Counted from the stretch's first letter, positions 27,615-37,336 are shown. The stretch is 64,000 nt of DNA from Methylobacterium sp. Leaf91 (GCF_001422815.1 NZ_LMMP01000004.1:1-64000), one strand, 5' to 3'. Program-made: numbers and translations. The notes: a model not told the origin generated them from the sequence alone.

Positions 27615-29138
27615 ATGATTTCCGCCGCGAGCGCCAAAACGGCGCGACGTCCCCGAGCGTTCCACCAGACGGCACGCTCGGCCTTCGCCGCCGTGTCGTT
27701 CGCCACCGCGGTGGCGTTCACGGGCCTCGCGACTCCGGCCCTGGCGAAGGGACCTGAATCCCTTGCCGATCTCGCCGAAAAGGTGACCGACGCCGTCGTC
27801 AACATCTCGGCCTCTACCACTGTGGAGTCGAAGACGCCCGGCCGGACGATGCCGCAGCTGCCTCAGGGCACACCATTCGAGGATCTCTTCGAAGAGTTCT
27901 TCAGCAAGCGTGGTCAGCGCGGTGACGGGGATTCACCGCGCCCACAATCGCGCAAGTCGAACTCCCTCGGCTCGGGATTCATCATCGACGCATCGGGCAT
28001 CGTGGTAACGAACAACCACGTCATCGGAGACGCCAACGACATCCAGGTGATCCTGCACAACGGCACCAAGCTGAAAGCAGAGATCATCGGCAAGGATCCC
28101 AAGATCGATCTTGCCGTTCTGCGGGTGAAGCCAGAGGCCGACAAGCCGCTGAAAGCTGTGCCCTTCGGCGATTCAGAGAAGATGCGTCCCGGCGACTGGG
28201 TCATCGCCATCGGCAACCCGTTCGGCCTCGGCGGCTCGGTCTCGGCCGGTATCGTTTCCGCGCGGGGCCGCAACATCGAGTCCGGCCCCTACGACAACTA
28301 CATTCAGACCGACGCGGCCATCAACAAGGGCAATTCCGGTGGCCCACTGTTCAACATGGATGGCGAAGTCATCGGCATCAATACGGCGATCCTGTCGCCG
28401 ACGGGTGGCTCGGTCGGCATTGGATTCGCCGTTCCTTCCGCTACGGCGTCGCAGGTCATCGACCAGCTTCGTGAGTTCGGCGAGGTTCGTCGTGGCTGGC
28501 TCGGCGTGCGCATTCAGAACGTCGACGATGCCACCGCCGACGCCCTCGGCCTCAAGGGCGGTGCCAAGGGCGCGCTGATCGCAGGCGTCGATGAGAAGGG
28601 TCCCGCCAAGACGTCCGGCCTCGAAGTCGGTGACGTCATCACCAAGTTTAACGGAACGACGGTGAAATCCTCCAGCGACCTTCCCCGCATCGTCGCCTCT
28701 ACGCCGGTGGGCAAGGTGGTCGAGGTCATCGTGGTCCGAAAGGGCGCCGAGACGACGAAATCCGTCACCCTCGGCCGCCTGGACGATCCCGAGAAGCCGC
28801 AACTCGCCAATGCCAAGCAGCCTGAGGCGGAGCCCGCCATCCGTCAGGCCCTCGGTCTCAACCTGTCCGGGATCACCGACGAGCTGCGCCGCCGCTTCAG
28901 CATCAAGGACAGCGTGAAGGGCGTGGTCGTCACGCGCGTCGACCCGAATTCCACCGCCGCCGACAAGCAGATCAAGCCGGGTGAGGTGATCGTCGAGGTT
29001 GGACAGGAATCGGTCTCATCGCCCGCCGACGTGACGAAGCGGGTCGATCAGCTGAAGAAGGAGAACCGCAAATCGGTTCTCCTCCTCGTGGCGGCCGCAT
29101 CGGGCGATGTACGCTTCGTGGCGATCGGCCTCGAATAG
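27615..29138 (+). CDS. degP: DegP/HtrA-type periplasmic serine protease
   Basis: A 507-residue Do-family protease. A signal peptide (AAVSFATAVAFTGLATPALA, about residues 25-44) is followed by the trypsin-like domain with catalytic His135 (TNNHVIGD), Asp165 (KIDLAVLRV) and Ser241 (GNSGGPLF), then two PDZ domains (about 310-395 and 420-505). It degrades or refolds damaged envelope proteins. The ATG at 27615 follows AAGAGGTC; an upstream in-frame start would disrupt the signal. The hflKC-degP neighbourhood suggests a shared envelope-quality role. Confidence 0.96.
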   Translation: MISAASAKTARRPRAFHQTARSAFAAVSFATAVAFTGLATPALAKGPESLADLAEKVTDAVVNISASTTVESKTPGRTMPQLPQGTPFEDLFEEFFSKRGQRGDGDSPRPQSRKSNSLGSGFIIDASGIVVTNNHVIGDANDIQVILHNGTKLKAEIIGKDPKIDLAVLRVKPEADKPLKAVPFGDSEKMRPGDWVIAIGNPFGLGGSVSAGIVSARGRNIESGPYDNYIQTDAAINKGNSGGPLFNMDGEVIGINTAILSPTGGSVGIGFAVPSATASQVIDQLREFGEVRRGWLGVRIQNVDDATADALGLKGGAKGALIAGVDEKGPAKTSGLEVGDVITKFNGTTVKSSSDLPRIVASTPVGKVVEVIVVRKGAETTKSVTLGRLDDPEKPQLANAKQPEAEPAIRQALGLNLSGITDELRRRFSIKDSVKGVVVTRVDPNSTAADKQIKPGEVIVEVGQESVSSPADVTKRVDQLKKENRKSVLLLVAAASGDVRFVAIGLE

Positions 29139-29160
29139 GCGCCGTCCCATCGAGAGCATC

Positions 29161-29186
29161 AGCCCATCTCGCACGCGGGATGGGCT
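29161..29186 (+). terminator. Weak candidate terminator hairpin after degP
   Basis: AGCCCATC ... GATGGGCT is a perfect 8-bp stem with a 10-base loop, 22 nt after the degP stop. The following bases (TCGCTATGCC) hold no strong T-run, so termination efficiency is uncertain. Confidence 0.45.
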
Positions 29187-29275
29187 TCGCTATGCCGTCG
29201 AGCCGGGACATTCGGCTTGTGCGACTCGCCGGCCGGCGCGTAGGCTGATCTCGACGCTATTGAGACTAGCAATTG

Positions 29276-29641
29276 ATGACGGCGGTCGCCTTCGACACCT
29301 TGAAATTCGCCCGCTCCCTTCGCGAAAAGGCGAAGCTGTCGTCCGAACAGGCCGAAGGTTTCGCGGACGCATTCATCGAACTGTTTCAGGGCGACATCAC
29401 CACGAAGTCCGATATCGGATCGGTGAAAGTCGATATCGAAGCTCTTCGCTTGTCGACACGAGTGGATATCGAAGCTCTTCGGCTGCCCACGAGATGAGAC
29501 CTTCGCAAAGCCCTGGCTCGGCTGGAAGCCAAGATTGAAGCCACGAAGGCCGACATCATCAAGTGGATGTTCGGGACGATCGGCTTTCAGACCCTGATCA
29601 TCCTCGGGGCCGTCATCGCCCTGGCACGGATCGTCCGCTGA
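29276..29641 (+). pseudogene. DUF1640-family coiled-coil membrane protein, interrupted by an in-frame stop
   Basis: Codons from ATG 29276 give MTAVAFDTLKFARSLREKAK, the N-terminus typical of the DUF1640 family. A TGA at 29495-29497 interrupts the frame; the same frame continues with DLRKALARLEAKIEATKADI and a C-terminal membrane helix (IGFQTLIILGAVIALARIV) to a TGA at 29639. The missing residue is probably Arg (CGA to TGA). A 33-bp unit around GATATCGAAGCTCTTCG is duplicated (29432 and 29465) just ahead of the stop. Readthrough or a sequencing error are alternatives. Family function is unclear, possibly mitochondrial-calcium-regulator-like coiled coil. Confidence 0.8.
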
Positions 29642-29651
29642 CGGCGTAGTC

Positions 29652-30548
29652 CTACGCGACGAACTCGTTCGCCCCGTAACCCTGCAGGTAGAGAAGCGCG
29701 GTCAGGTCGCCGTGGTCGATGCGGACATCGGCCGCCGCCGCGACCTTGGGCTTGGCTCGGAACGCCACCCCGAGTCCGGCCTCGCCGAGCATGTCGAGAT
29801 CGTTCGCCCCGTCGCCCACCGCCAGCGTGTCCTCACGGTCGAGGCCGAAGCGCGAGCGCAGGGCAATGAGCGTCGCGCGCTTGGTCTCCTTGCCGACGAT
29901 AGGCTCCAGCACCTCGCCGGTGAGATGGCCGTCCTTCACCCCGAGGGTGGTGGCGTGAGCCTCGTCGAATCCGATGGTCGCCGAGATCGGTCCCGTGAAC
30001 AGGGTGAACCCGCCGGAGACCAGGCAGGTATGCGTGCCGTTGGCCTTCAGCGTCCGCACGAGGACGCGTCCCCCCGGTGTGAGGGTGATGCGATCCCGGA
30101 TGAGGTCGTCCACCACGCCGACCGGCAGGTCGCACAGCAGGGCGACACGCTCGCGCAAGGCCGGCTCGAAGGCGATCTCACCGCGCATGGCCCGCTCGGT
30201 GATGGCGGCGACGCGGTCCTTCAGGCCGATCGTGTCGGCGAGCTCGTCGATGCATTCCTGCTCGATCATGGTCGAATCCATGTCGGCCAGGAACAGCCGT
30301 TTACGGCGGTGGGAGCCGGCCACCTGCACGGCGACGTCGAACGGTTCGGCGGCGAAGGCCGCCCGTAGTCGCCGCGCCATCGCGGAAACGTCTTCCCCGG
30401 TGCCCGGAAACAGGATCTCAGCCGCCACCTCGCCATGGAGGATGCGCGGCTGATGATCGGTCCGCAGCACGGAACGGGCTTCCGCCAGCACCGCATCGGT
30501 GATGGCGGGGCGGCTCTCGTTTGCTATCAGGGTCGCGACGAGGGTCAT
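29652..30548 (-). CDS. serB: Phosphoserine phosphatase
   Basis: A 298-residue HAD-superfamily enzyme with the nucleophile motif DMDSTMI (near residue 90), CLVSGGFTLF (motif II), and VGDGANDLDML (motif III/IV). An N-terminal ACT-like region of about 75 residues precedes the catalytic domain, as in other alphaproteobacterial SerB proteins. It carries out the last step of serine synthesis. The start is 17 bp from the divergent miaA start, so they share a promoter region. Confidence 0.96.
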   Translation of the reverse strand: MTLVATLIANESRPAITDAVLAEARSVLRTDHQPRILHGEVAAEILFPGTGEDVSAMARRLRAAFAAEPFDVAVQVAGSHRRKRLFLADMDSTMIEQECIDELADTIGLKDRVAAITERAMRGEIAFEPALRERVALLCDLPVGVVDDLIRDRITLTPGGRVLVRTLKANGTHTCLVSGGFTLFTGPISATIGFDEAHATTLGVKDGHLTGEVLEPIVGKETKRATLIALRSRFGLDREDTLAVGDGANDLDMLGEAGLGVAFRAKPKVAAAADVRIDHGDLTALLYLQGYGANEFVA

Positions 30549-30565
30549 CGGGGAGTGTCCACGCC

Positions 30566-31519
30566 TTGCCGCCGGTCACGGACGGATCACACAGACAGGC
30601 GCCCCCGGCGGCGATCCTCATCGCAGGGCCCACCGCCTCGGGCAAGTCCGGCCTCGCGACGGAACTCGCGCGCCGTCACGACGGCGTCGTGGTCAACACC
30701 GATTCCATGCAGGTCTATGTCGATCTGCGACGGTTGTCGGCGCGGCCGAGCGTCGAGGAGGAAGCGCTGGCGCCCCACCGGCTCTACGGCGAGGTGGATG
30801 GCGCGGTGAATTACTCCGCCGGGCACTTCGCCCGCGATGCCACGCGCCTCCTCGTCGATCTGAACGGCCGGCTTCCGATCTTCGTCGGCGGCACCGGCCT
30901 GTATTTTCGCGCCCTGGAAGAGGGGTTGTCGGACCTGCCGCCGGTCCCCGATGAGATCCGAACCGCGCTTCGCTCACGGGCCGAGGACCGGGCCACCGAC
31001 CTGCTCCATGCCGACCTCGCGGAGGTCGACCCCGCCGGGGCGGAAACGCTGCGGCCCACCGACCGCGCCCGGATCATGCGGGCGCTCGAAATCTTCGCCG
31101 CCACCGGGAGACCGATCTCGGCGTTTCATGGCGAGCGCGTCGCAGGGCCGCTGGCGGGCAAACGTCTGGTCAAGCTGTTCCTCGCCCCTGAGCGCGAGAC
31201 CCTGCGCGCCCGGATCGACCGACGTTTCGTGGCGATGATCGAGGAGGGCGCCCTCGACGAGGTCGCGGCCCTGCGGGAACGCGGCCTCGATCCGCTCCTG
31301 CCGATCATGCGCGCCCACGGCGTGCCGGGCCTCATCGCCCATCTCGACGGGACGATCCCCCTCGCCGAGGCGATCCAGCGCGGCCAGGGCGACACGAGGC
31401 GCTACGCCAAGCGGCAATTCACCTGGTTCCGCCACCAGATGGGCGAGGACTGGGCCTGGACCGATCCCGATGCGGCCCTCGCCGTGGCGACCAGCCTCAT
31501 TTTTCCAGGCGGGCGATGA
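30566..31519 (+). CDS. miaA: tRNA dimethylallyltransferase
   Basis: A protein of about 317 residues with the P-loop GPTASGKSGLA, DSMQVYVDL, YLFVGGTGLYFRAL-type segment (FVGGTGLYFRAL), and the C-terminal YAKRQFTWFR motif. It adds the isopentenyl group to A37 of tRNAs reading U-initial codons. No ATG is available; I use TTG at 30566, preceded by GGGGAG about 10 nt upstream. TTG at 30521 would overlap serB. The 3' end overlaps the convergent dehydrogenase gene by 23 bp. Confidence 0.95.
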   Translation: MPPVTDGSHRQAPPAAILIAGPTASGKSGLATELARRHDGVVVNTDSMQVYVDLRRLSARPSVEEEALAPHRLYGEVDGAVNYSAGHFARDATRLLVDLNGRLPIFVGGTGLYFRALEEGLSDLPPVPDEIRTALRSRAEDRATDLLHADLAEVDPAGAETLRPTDRARIMRALEIFAATGRPISAFHGERVAGPLAGKRLVKLFLAPERETLRARIDRRFVAMIEEGALDEVAALRERGLDPLLPIMRAHGVPGLIAHLDGTIPLAEAIQRGQGDTRRYAKRQFTWFRHQMGEDWAWTDPDAALAVATSLIFPGGR

Positions 31520-32366
31520 GGCTCGACGTATCCCAGCGGTTGCCGCCCATAGCCTGCACGTCGGCATAGAACTGGTCGACGAGGGCGGTGACCGGGAGCT
31601 TGGCGCCGTTACGCCGGGCTTCTAGGAGGAGAATGCCGAGATCCTTGCGCATCCAGTCGACGGCGAAGCCGAAATCGAATTTCGCGGCATTCATCGTCCG
31701 GCCGCGATTCTCCATTTGCCAGGAGCCGGCCGCGCCTTTCGAGATCACGTCGAGCACCGCATCCACGTCGAGCTCGGCACGCTTGGCGAAGTGGATCGCC
31801 TCCGACAGGCCCTGGACGATGCCGGCGATGCAGATCTGGTTGACCATCTTGGTGAGCTGGCCGGAGCCCGCCGGTCCCATCAGGCGTGAGGCCTTGGCGA
31901 AGCTGAGGATCGCGGGCTCGACCTTGGCGTAGGTGGCCTCGTCCCCGCCGCACATCACGGTGAGCGCCGCGTTCTCGGCGCCGGCCTGTCCGCCGGAAAC
32001 GGGAGCGTCGATGAAGCCGAGGCCGAGTTCGGACGCGGCCCGGGACAGTTCGCGGGCGACCTCGGCCGAGGCCGTGGTGTGATCGACGAAGATCGCGCCC
32101 TTCTCCATTCCGGCGAAGGCCCCGTCCTCGCCCAGTGTCACGCCGCGCAGGTCGTCGTCGTTGCCGACGCAGGCGAAGACGATCTCCTGCCCCGCCGCCG
32201 CCTCGCGGGGCGTCGCCGCGAAGGCGCCGCCATTCGCCGTCACCCAGGCTTCCGCTTTGGCGGTGGTTCGGTTGTAGACGGTGACGTCGTGGCCATTCTT
32301 TGCGAGGTGACCCGCCATTGGGCCGCCCATCACACCCAGGCCCAGGAACGCGACCTTCGCCATCAT
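31497..32366 (-). CDS. NAD(P)-dependent beta-hydroxyacid dehydrogenase family protein
   Basis: A 289-residue two-domain protein: Rossmann motif FLGLGVMGGPMA at residues 7-18, then DAPVSGGQAGAENAALTVM (substrate-binding signature) and catalytic Lys in GQLTKMVNQI. The family contains 3-hydroxyisobutyrate dehydrogenase, tartronate-semialdehyde reductase and GLYR-type succinic-semialdehyde reductases; these cannot be told apart by eye. A glyoxylate/tartronate role would fit the nearby glycolate genes but they are 15 kb away. It is single and convergent with miaA. Confidence 0.88.
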   Translation of the reverse strand: MMAKVAFLGLGVMGGPMAGHLAKNGHDVTVYNRTTAKAEAWVTANGGAFAATPREAAAGQEIVFACVGNDDDLRGVTLGEDGAFAGMEKGAIFVDHTTASAEVARELSRAASELGLGFIDAPVSGGQAGAENAALTVMCGGDEATYAKVEPAILSFAKASRLMGPAGSGQLTKMVNQICIAGIVQGLSEAIHFAKRAELDVDAVLDVISKGAAGSWQMENRGRTMNAAKFDFGFAVDWMRKDLGILLLEARRNGAKLPVTALVDQFYADVQAMGGNRWDTSSLIARLEK

Positions 32367-32438
32367 CCGTCTCCATCCGTCACTACGTTTGCGGCGGGTC
32401 TAGATTCGATGGCGGGAGGGGTCAAACGCGAGACGGTT

Positions 32439-33473
32439 TCAGCCGCCCGTGACGCTCATATGGCGCGGTACGGCAGCCGGTCGGGCGCGCTCGATGACGA
32501 AGTCGTGGCCCTTGGGCTTTCGCGCGATCGCATCGATCACGGCCTGCGTGACGAGGGCGTCGTCCGGTGAGGCGCGCAGGGCCTCGCGCAGGTCGGCCGC
32601 GTCTTCCTGGCCGAGACACATGTAGAGCTTCCCCGTGCAGGTCAGGCGGACACGGTTGCAGCTCTCGCAGAAATTATGGGTCAGAGGCGTGATGAAACCG
32701 AGCCGCCCCCCGGTCTCGGCGATGCGGACATAGCGGGCAGGGCCACCGGTGCGGTCCGGCAGCGGAATCATGGTGTATCGCTGTTCGAGACGTGCCCGGG
32801 CAACAGATAGGGGCAGGAACTGGTCGGTGCGGTCACCATCCACTTCACCGAGGGGCATCACCTCGATGAGGGTCATGTCCATGCCATCGCCATGGGCCCA
32901 GGCGATCATGTCGGCGATCTCGTCTTCGTTCACGCCCTTCAGCGCCACGGCGTTGATCTTGACCTTGATCCCGGCCTTGCGGGCCTTCTCGATGCCGTCG
33001 AGCACGACCTTGAGGTCGCCGCGCCGCGTCACGGCGCGGAACTTGTCCGGGTCGAGCGTGTCGAGAGACACGTTCACGCGCTTGATGCCGAGTTCGGCGA
33101 GTTCCGATGCGAAGCGACCGAGCTGCGTGCCGTTCGTCGTCATCGTCAGCTCTTCCAGGGCGCCGGTGCCCAGATGGCGCGACAGACGACGGAAGAGATG
33201 CATGATGTCGCGGCGAACGAGCGGCTCGCCGCCGGTGATCCTGAGCTTGCGCACGCCCCGGTCGATGAACACGCCACAGAGCCGGTCGAGTTCCTCTAGC
33301 GTGAGCAGATCACGCTTGGGCAGGAACGTCATGTCATCCGACATGCAATAGACGCATCGCAGGTCGCAGCGATCGGTCACGGAGATGCGAAGATAGGTGA
33401 TAGCCCGCTGGAACGGGTCTATCAGGGGCGCTTGCGCTTTCGAAGCTACGGGTTCGGCATAGGCAACACCCAT
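32439..33473 (-). CDS. moaA: GTP 3',8-cyclase MoaA (molybdenum cofactor)
   Basis: A 344-residue radical-SAM enzyme: N-terminal cluster motif [23 protein letters not shown]-terminal 4Fe-4S ligands [12 protein letters not shown] ... CLG, and the C-terminal GG pair needed for activity. It converts GTP to 3',8-cyclo-GTP in Moco synthesis. I placed the start at the ATG at 33473; the frame is open another 114 bp with alternative ATGs that would give a non-conserved extension. No other moa gene is nearby. It is divergent from a DUF971 gene. Confidence 0.94.
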   Translation of the reverse strand: MGVAYAEPVASKAQAPLIDPFQRAITYLRISVTDRCDLRCVYCMSDDMTFLPKRDLLTLEELDRLCGVFIDRGVRKLRITGGEPLVRRDIMHLFRRLSRHLGTGALEELTMTTNGTQLGRFASELAELGIKRVNVSLDTLDPDKFRAVTRRGDLKVVLDGIEKARKAGIKVKINAVALKGVNEDEIADMIAWAHGDGMDMTLIEVMPLGEVDGDRTDQFLPLSVARARLEQRYTMIPLPDRTGGPARYVRIAETGGRLGFITPLTHNFCESCNRVRLTCTGKLYMCLGQEDAADLREALRASPDDALVTQAVIDAIARKPKGHDFVIERARPAAVPRHMSVTGG

Positions 33474-33647
33474 GGGAGACTCGTGGCTCTTGGCTGGGGA
33501 GATTTCTGAAGCGTGGTCGCGCGAGGAACCTAGCATCACTGGCATATGAGGCGTTGGTGGCCAGGGAGCAAGCGCATGCCGACGCATGCCCCGTACGCTC
33601 TACACATATATTGCATCCGAGACGGTTACAGGCATGAGAGTTCCAGT

Positions 33648-34136
33648 ATGAGCCAGCATCACGCCGATCCCCTCCCCACCGGACAGCAGGTCGCCTCACC
33701 GGAGCGGTGGCCCACCGAGATCCGCCTGTCAGGCGACAAGCGGACGCTGAACGTTTCCTTCGAGGATGGCGGCAAGTTCGCGCTGCCAGCGGAATATCTG
33801 CGCGTCTCGAGCCCCTCGGCCGAGGTTCAGGGCCATTCCCCCGCCGAGCGCAAGGTCATCGGCGGAAAGCGCGACGTGGCGATCCTTTCGGTGGAGCCGG
33901 TGGGCAATTATGCGGTGAAGCTGACCTTCGACGACATGCACGATACCGGGCTGTTCGGCTGGGGCTATCTCTACGACCTCGGCCGTGAGTACCGGAACCG
34001 CTGGGCGAAGTACCTGTCCGAGCTCGAAGAGCGCGGCCTCGTGCGCGATGCCGCCCGGCGTCCGACCGCCAATCCGGCAAAGAGCGAGCCACCGAAGGGC
34101 GAGGGAAGCTGCGGAAGCGGGTGCGGATGTCACTGA
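33648..34136 (+). CDS. DUF971 domain protein with C-terminal cysteine motif
   Basis: A 162-residue protein with the DUF971 / gamma-butyrobetaine-hydroxylase-like N-terminal domain (WPTEIRLSGDKRTLNVSFEDG, LPAEYLRVSSPSAEVQGH, FDDMHDTGLFGWGYLYDLG). In rhizobia such proteins occur near molybdenum-cofactor or Fe-S genes. The tail is disordered and ends in CGSGCGCH, a likely metal or cluster-binding site. The ATG at 33648 is chosen because the domain starts just after it. It overlaps the next gene by 10 bp. Proximity to moaA suggests a link to Moco or Fe-S assembly, unproven. Confidence 0.85.
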   Translation: MSQHHADPLPTGQQVASPERWPTEIRLSGDKRTLNVSFEDGGKFALPAEYLRVSSPSAEVQGHSPAERKVIGGKRDVAILSVEPVGNYAVKLTFDDMHDTGLFGWGYLYDLGREYRNRWAKYLSELEERGLVRDAARRPTANPAKSEPPKGEGSCGSGCGCH

Positions 34137-35512
34137 CCGCCACCGCGGACCCGAACGGTATCGCGACCCCGACTCCCGCCACCAGCCGCCGCATCCTGGC
34201 GCTGGCTTTGCCGATGACGCTCGCCAACGTCACCACCCCGCTCCTCGGTTTCGTCGGGGCGGCGGTGATCGGGCGCCTCGGCGATGCCGCTCTCCTCGGC
34301 GCCATGGCGCTGGGTGCAGTGGTGTTCGATGCGATCTTCTGGTCCTTCGGCTCGCTTCGCATGGCGACGGCGGGGCTCACGGCTCAGGCGGCAGGTGCCC
34401 GCGACTTGGCCGAGATCGACCGGATCCTGGCCCGCTCGCTTGCGGCCGGAATCCTGGTGGGGCTCGTCATCGTCGCCGCTCAGGTGCCGATCGCGACCGG
34501 GGCCTTCGCCCTCAGCGGCGCGAGCCCGGCAGTAATCGCGGGTCTCGCCACCTATTTCCACATCCGCATCTTCGCGGCCCCATTCACGCTGGCGAACTAT
34601 GCCATCCTCGGCTCGGTGCTCGGTCGTGGGCGGACCGATCTCGGACTTCTGCTTCAGGTGGCGATCAACCTCGTCAACATCGTCCTGACCCTCTTCCTCG
34701 TGCTCTGGGCGGATCTCAGCGTCGCGGGAGCCGGCATGGCCACGCTCGTCGCCGAAGCCGCCGGAACCGGCATCGGGCTCGTCCTGCTGGCCCGGCTCGG
34801 CTCGCGTCCGTTCGCGGTACCGTTCGCCGTCATTCGCGATCCCCTGGCATTGGCGCGCATGCTCAGCGTCAATGCCGACGTCATGATCCGCACCCTGCTG
34901 CTGGTCGGTGCCATCGCCCTGTTTTCCGCGCTCGGTGCGCGCTCGGGCGACGTGATCCTGGCGGCGAATGCCGTCCTGTGGAATCTCTTCCTCATCGGAG
35001 GGTTTTTCCTCGACGGGTTCGCCACCGCGGCCGAGACGCTGTGCGGGCAGGCGGTCGGCGCGCGTGACGAAGCCGGTTTCCGCCGCGCGGCCCGCCTTAG
35101 CGTAATCTGGTGCGTTGCCTTCGGCCTAGCGGTGGCGACACTGTTCCTGGCCTTCGGCGCAGCCTTCATCGATACGGTCACGACGAGCCCGGAGGTGCGC
35201 GAAACGGCGCGTGCGTATCTGGCCCCCGCCGCACTCGCTCCTCTCGTTGCCTCCGTGCCGTTCGCCTTCGATGGAATCTACATCGGCTCCACGTGGACAC
35301 GGGCCATGCGCAATCTAATGATCGCGGCCACCGGCGTTTACGCCGTGGCGATCGGCATCGCTCACACCGCAGGCTTCGGGAATATGGGTCTGTGGCTCTC
35401 GTTCCTGATTCTGCTGGCGGCACGCGGCGCCAGTCAGGCTCTGGCCTATCCGGGGCTCGCCCGCCGGACCTTCGATAGTGCGCCTGCGGCAAGGGATGTG
35501 CGCGCGCCCTGA
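34127..35512 (+). CDS. MATE family efflux transporter
   Basis: The protein of about 461 residues has 12 predicted membrane helices in two bundles (LALALPMTLANVTTPLLGFVG; WNLFLIGGFFLDGFATAAET), a DinF-like pattern. MATE proteins export drugs or metabolites using Na+ or H+ gradients. The ATG at 34127 overlaps the end of the DUF971 gene, so the two are coupled; a GTG at 34121 is an alternative. Substrate unknown. Confidence 0.9.
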   Translation: MSLTATADPNGIATPTPATSRRILALALPMTLANVTTPLLGFVGAAVIGRLGDAALLGAMALGAVVFDAIFWSFGSLRMATAGLTAQAAGARDLAEIDRILARSLAAGILVGLVIVAAQVPIATGAFALSGASPAVIAGLATYFHIRIFAAPFTLANYAILGSVLGRGRTDLGLLLQVAINLVNIVLTLFLVLWADLSVAGAGMATLVAEAAGTGIGLVLLARLGSRPFAVPFAVIRDPLALARMLSVNADVMIRTLLLVGAIALFSALGARSGDVILAANAVLWNLFLIGGFFLDGFATAAETLCGQAVGARDEAGFRRAARLSVIWCVAFGLAVATLFLAFGAAFIDTVTTSPEVRETARAYLAPAALAPLVASVPFAFDGIYIGSTWTRAMRNLMIAATGVYAVAIGIAHTAGFGNMGLWLSFLILLAARGASQALAYPGLARRTFDSAPAARDVRAP

Positions 35513-35627
35513 TCGTCGGCGTCCGAGCCGGATTGCTGCCGTTCAGCTTTGATCGATACACTGATCACGTCTCACCTGCCGGGGATCGGCGCCGGTATCC
35601 ATCCGCGCCGCCTCATCGGAGTCCTCC

Positions 35628-36848
35628 GTGCCCTATTCCACCCTCTCCGACGTCGCCCCCGCCATCGATACGTCGCCGCGCTTCGCCTCCTCGGTTCCCG
35701 ACACCGTCATCGCGATCCCGGTTTATAACGAGGCCGAGCGGATCGAGGCCTGCCTCCGCGCCATCGACGCGCAGGAGGGCGTGCGTTCCGGCAGCCTCGG
35801 TCTTTATCTGTTCCTCAACAATTGCAGCGACGGCACGGATCGGATCGTTGCCGAACTCGTACAGGACATGTCGATCCCGGTCCGGGTCAGGATGGTGACC
35901 TTCGACGGTGCCCATGCCGGATGGGCGCGCCGCGCGGCCATGGAAGCCGCTGCCGAATGGATCGGCCCGGACGGCACCGCCGGAACGATCCTGACCTCGG
36001 ATGCCGACAGCCGGGTGCCGTCGGATTGGGTTGCGCGCAACCTCGCAGCCTTGGATGCCGGGGCCGATGCCGTAGCGGGGCGCATCCAGATCGATGAGGA
36101 CGAATGGGCGGCACTGCCCAAGTCGCTTCGTGCTCGGGGTAAGCTCGAAGATGCCTACAGCGATCTCCTGACCGAGTTGGAAGCACGGATCGACCACGAT
36201 CCGCACGATCCCTGGCCGTGCCACCGGACGACGATCGGCGCCACGCTCGCCGTCCGCCTCTCAGCCTACCGTAAGGTGGGGGGCATGCCGATGATCGCCC
36301 TCGGCGAGGACGGCGCTTTCGTGGCAGCCCTGCTGCAGCACGGGCTGCGAGTGCGGCACGCCAAGGACGTGGTCGTCACCGTTTCCGGCCGCCTGGTCGG
36401 CCGCGCGCCCGGCGGCGTCGCCGATACGATACGCGCGCGCTGCGAGGTGCCTGACAGCCTCTGCGATGCACGTATGGAGGCGGTTCCCCGCGCTCTCTAC
36501 CGCTATCTGTGGCGACGCCGCCTTCGTCGGCTCCACGCCTCGAGCGCCTTGGCGACCACCACGGCCTGGGCACGCAAACTGTCGATCCCCGAGGCGGATG
36601 CCGTGCGGATCGCCAAGCAGCCTCTCGTCGGACTCGCGGTCGCCGAGATCGAGCGTGTCAGCCCCAAACTGGTCTACCGCCCGCTCGGCCCTCGGCAACT
36701 GCCCCGCCATATCCGCCTGGCGACGGTCGTCCTTTCGTTCCTACGCGCTGCTTCGGCCCTTAACCGCAAACTGCCGCCCCCCGAACTGCCTGAAGTCAAG
36801 ACACTGCCTGAAGCCAAGACAATGGCGGTCGATCCCGCCTCTCGCTGA
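35628..36848 (+). CDS. Glycosyltransferase family 2 protein
   Basis: A 406-residue GT-A enzyme: TVIAIPVYNEAERIEACL (nucleotide-binding start, residues about 26-43), LNNCSDGTD, TSDADSRVPSDW (metal-binding DxD-like) and GEDGAFVAAL. The C-terminal 130 residues are helical and basic. The start is a GTG with CGGAG upstream. Similar GT2 proteins occur in clusters with PIG-L deacetylases and methyltransferases, but none of these is adjacent; donor and acceptor are unknown. Confidence 0.85.
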   Translation: MPYSTLSDVAPAIDTSPRFASSVPDTVIAIPVYNEAERIEACLRAIDAQEGVRSGSLGLYLFLNNCSDGTDRIVAELVQDMSIPVRVRMVTFDGAHAGWARRAAMEAAAEWIGPDGTAGTILTSDADSRVPSDWVARNLAALDAGADAVAGRIQIDEDEWAALPKSLRARGKLEDAYSDLLTELEARIDHDPHDPWPCHRTTIGATLAVRLSAYRKVGGMPMIALGEDGAFVAALLQHGLRVRHAKDVVVTVSGRLVGRAPGGVADTIRARCEVPDSLCDARMEAVPRALYRYLWRRRLRRLHASSALATTTAWARKLSIPEADAVRIAKQPLVGLAVAEIERVSPKLVYRPLGPRQLPRHIRLATVVLSFLRAASALNRKLPPPELPEVKTLPEAKTMAVDPASR

Positions 36849-36876
36849 GCCTCGCGCTTCGACAAAGACGACGCCT

Positions 36877-37236
36877 TCAGATCGGCTTGCCTGCGATCCC
36901 CAGGCCGACTTTCTCGCCTCTCACCGAAAGAATGCCTCGCTTCAGGATCGCGTCTTCGAGTTCGTCGAAGGCCTTCGTGAGATGGGTCTTGGCCGTCAGG
37001 ATGGTCGTGGCGCGCGGACGAGGCTGCTCCATCATCAGGCCGACAAGGTCGTCCGTACTTTCCAGGACGATGCGGTGAAGCGAGTGGATCGTAGGGTCGG
37101 GTTCGATGAACCGCATCGCACTATCGGTCCACCGCCTCAACTCGCCAGATAAATCCTCACCCACGGAAGCATAAGCTTCGATCTTCATGCGAACGTTCAC
37201 GAAACTCGTCGCGATGTCTTTGTGCAGCTGCGTCAT
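36877..37236 (-). CDS. Hypothetical helical protein
   Basis: A 119-residue soluble, mostly helical protein (MTQLHKDIATSFVNVRMKIE ... LTKAFDELEDAILKRGI). It has no signal, membrane segment or recognised motif. Amphipathic helices suggest a small cytoplasmic bundle. Codon use is like the neighbours. It is convergent with the glycosyltransferase. Function unknown. Confidence 0.6.
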   Translation of the reverse strand: MTQLHKDIATSFVNVRMKIEAYASVGEDLSGELRRWTDSAMRFIEPDPTIHSLHRIVLESTDDLVGLMMEQPRPRATTILTAKTHLTKAFDELEDAILKRGILSVRGEKVGLGIAGKPI

Positions 37237-37336
37237 GATAATAAGGTCGGTCGGGGTTGGACTTCATAGGCCGTGAGGATAGTCTCTGTTCGTCAACAAA
37301 ATATGGCATGCAAAATCGTGCGCAAAGTCGCACCGA

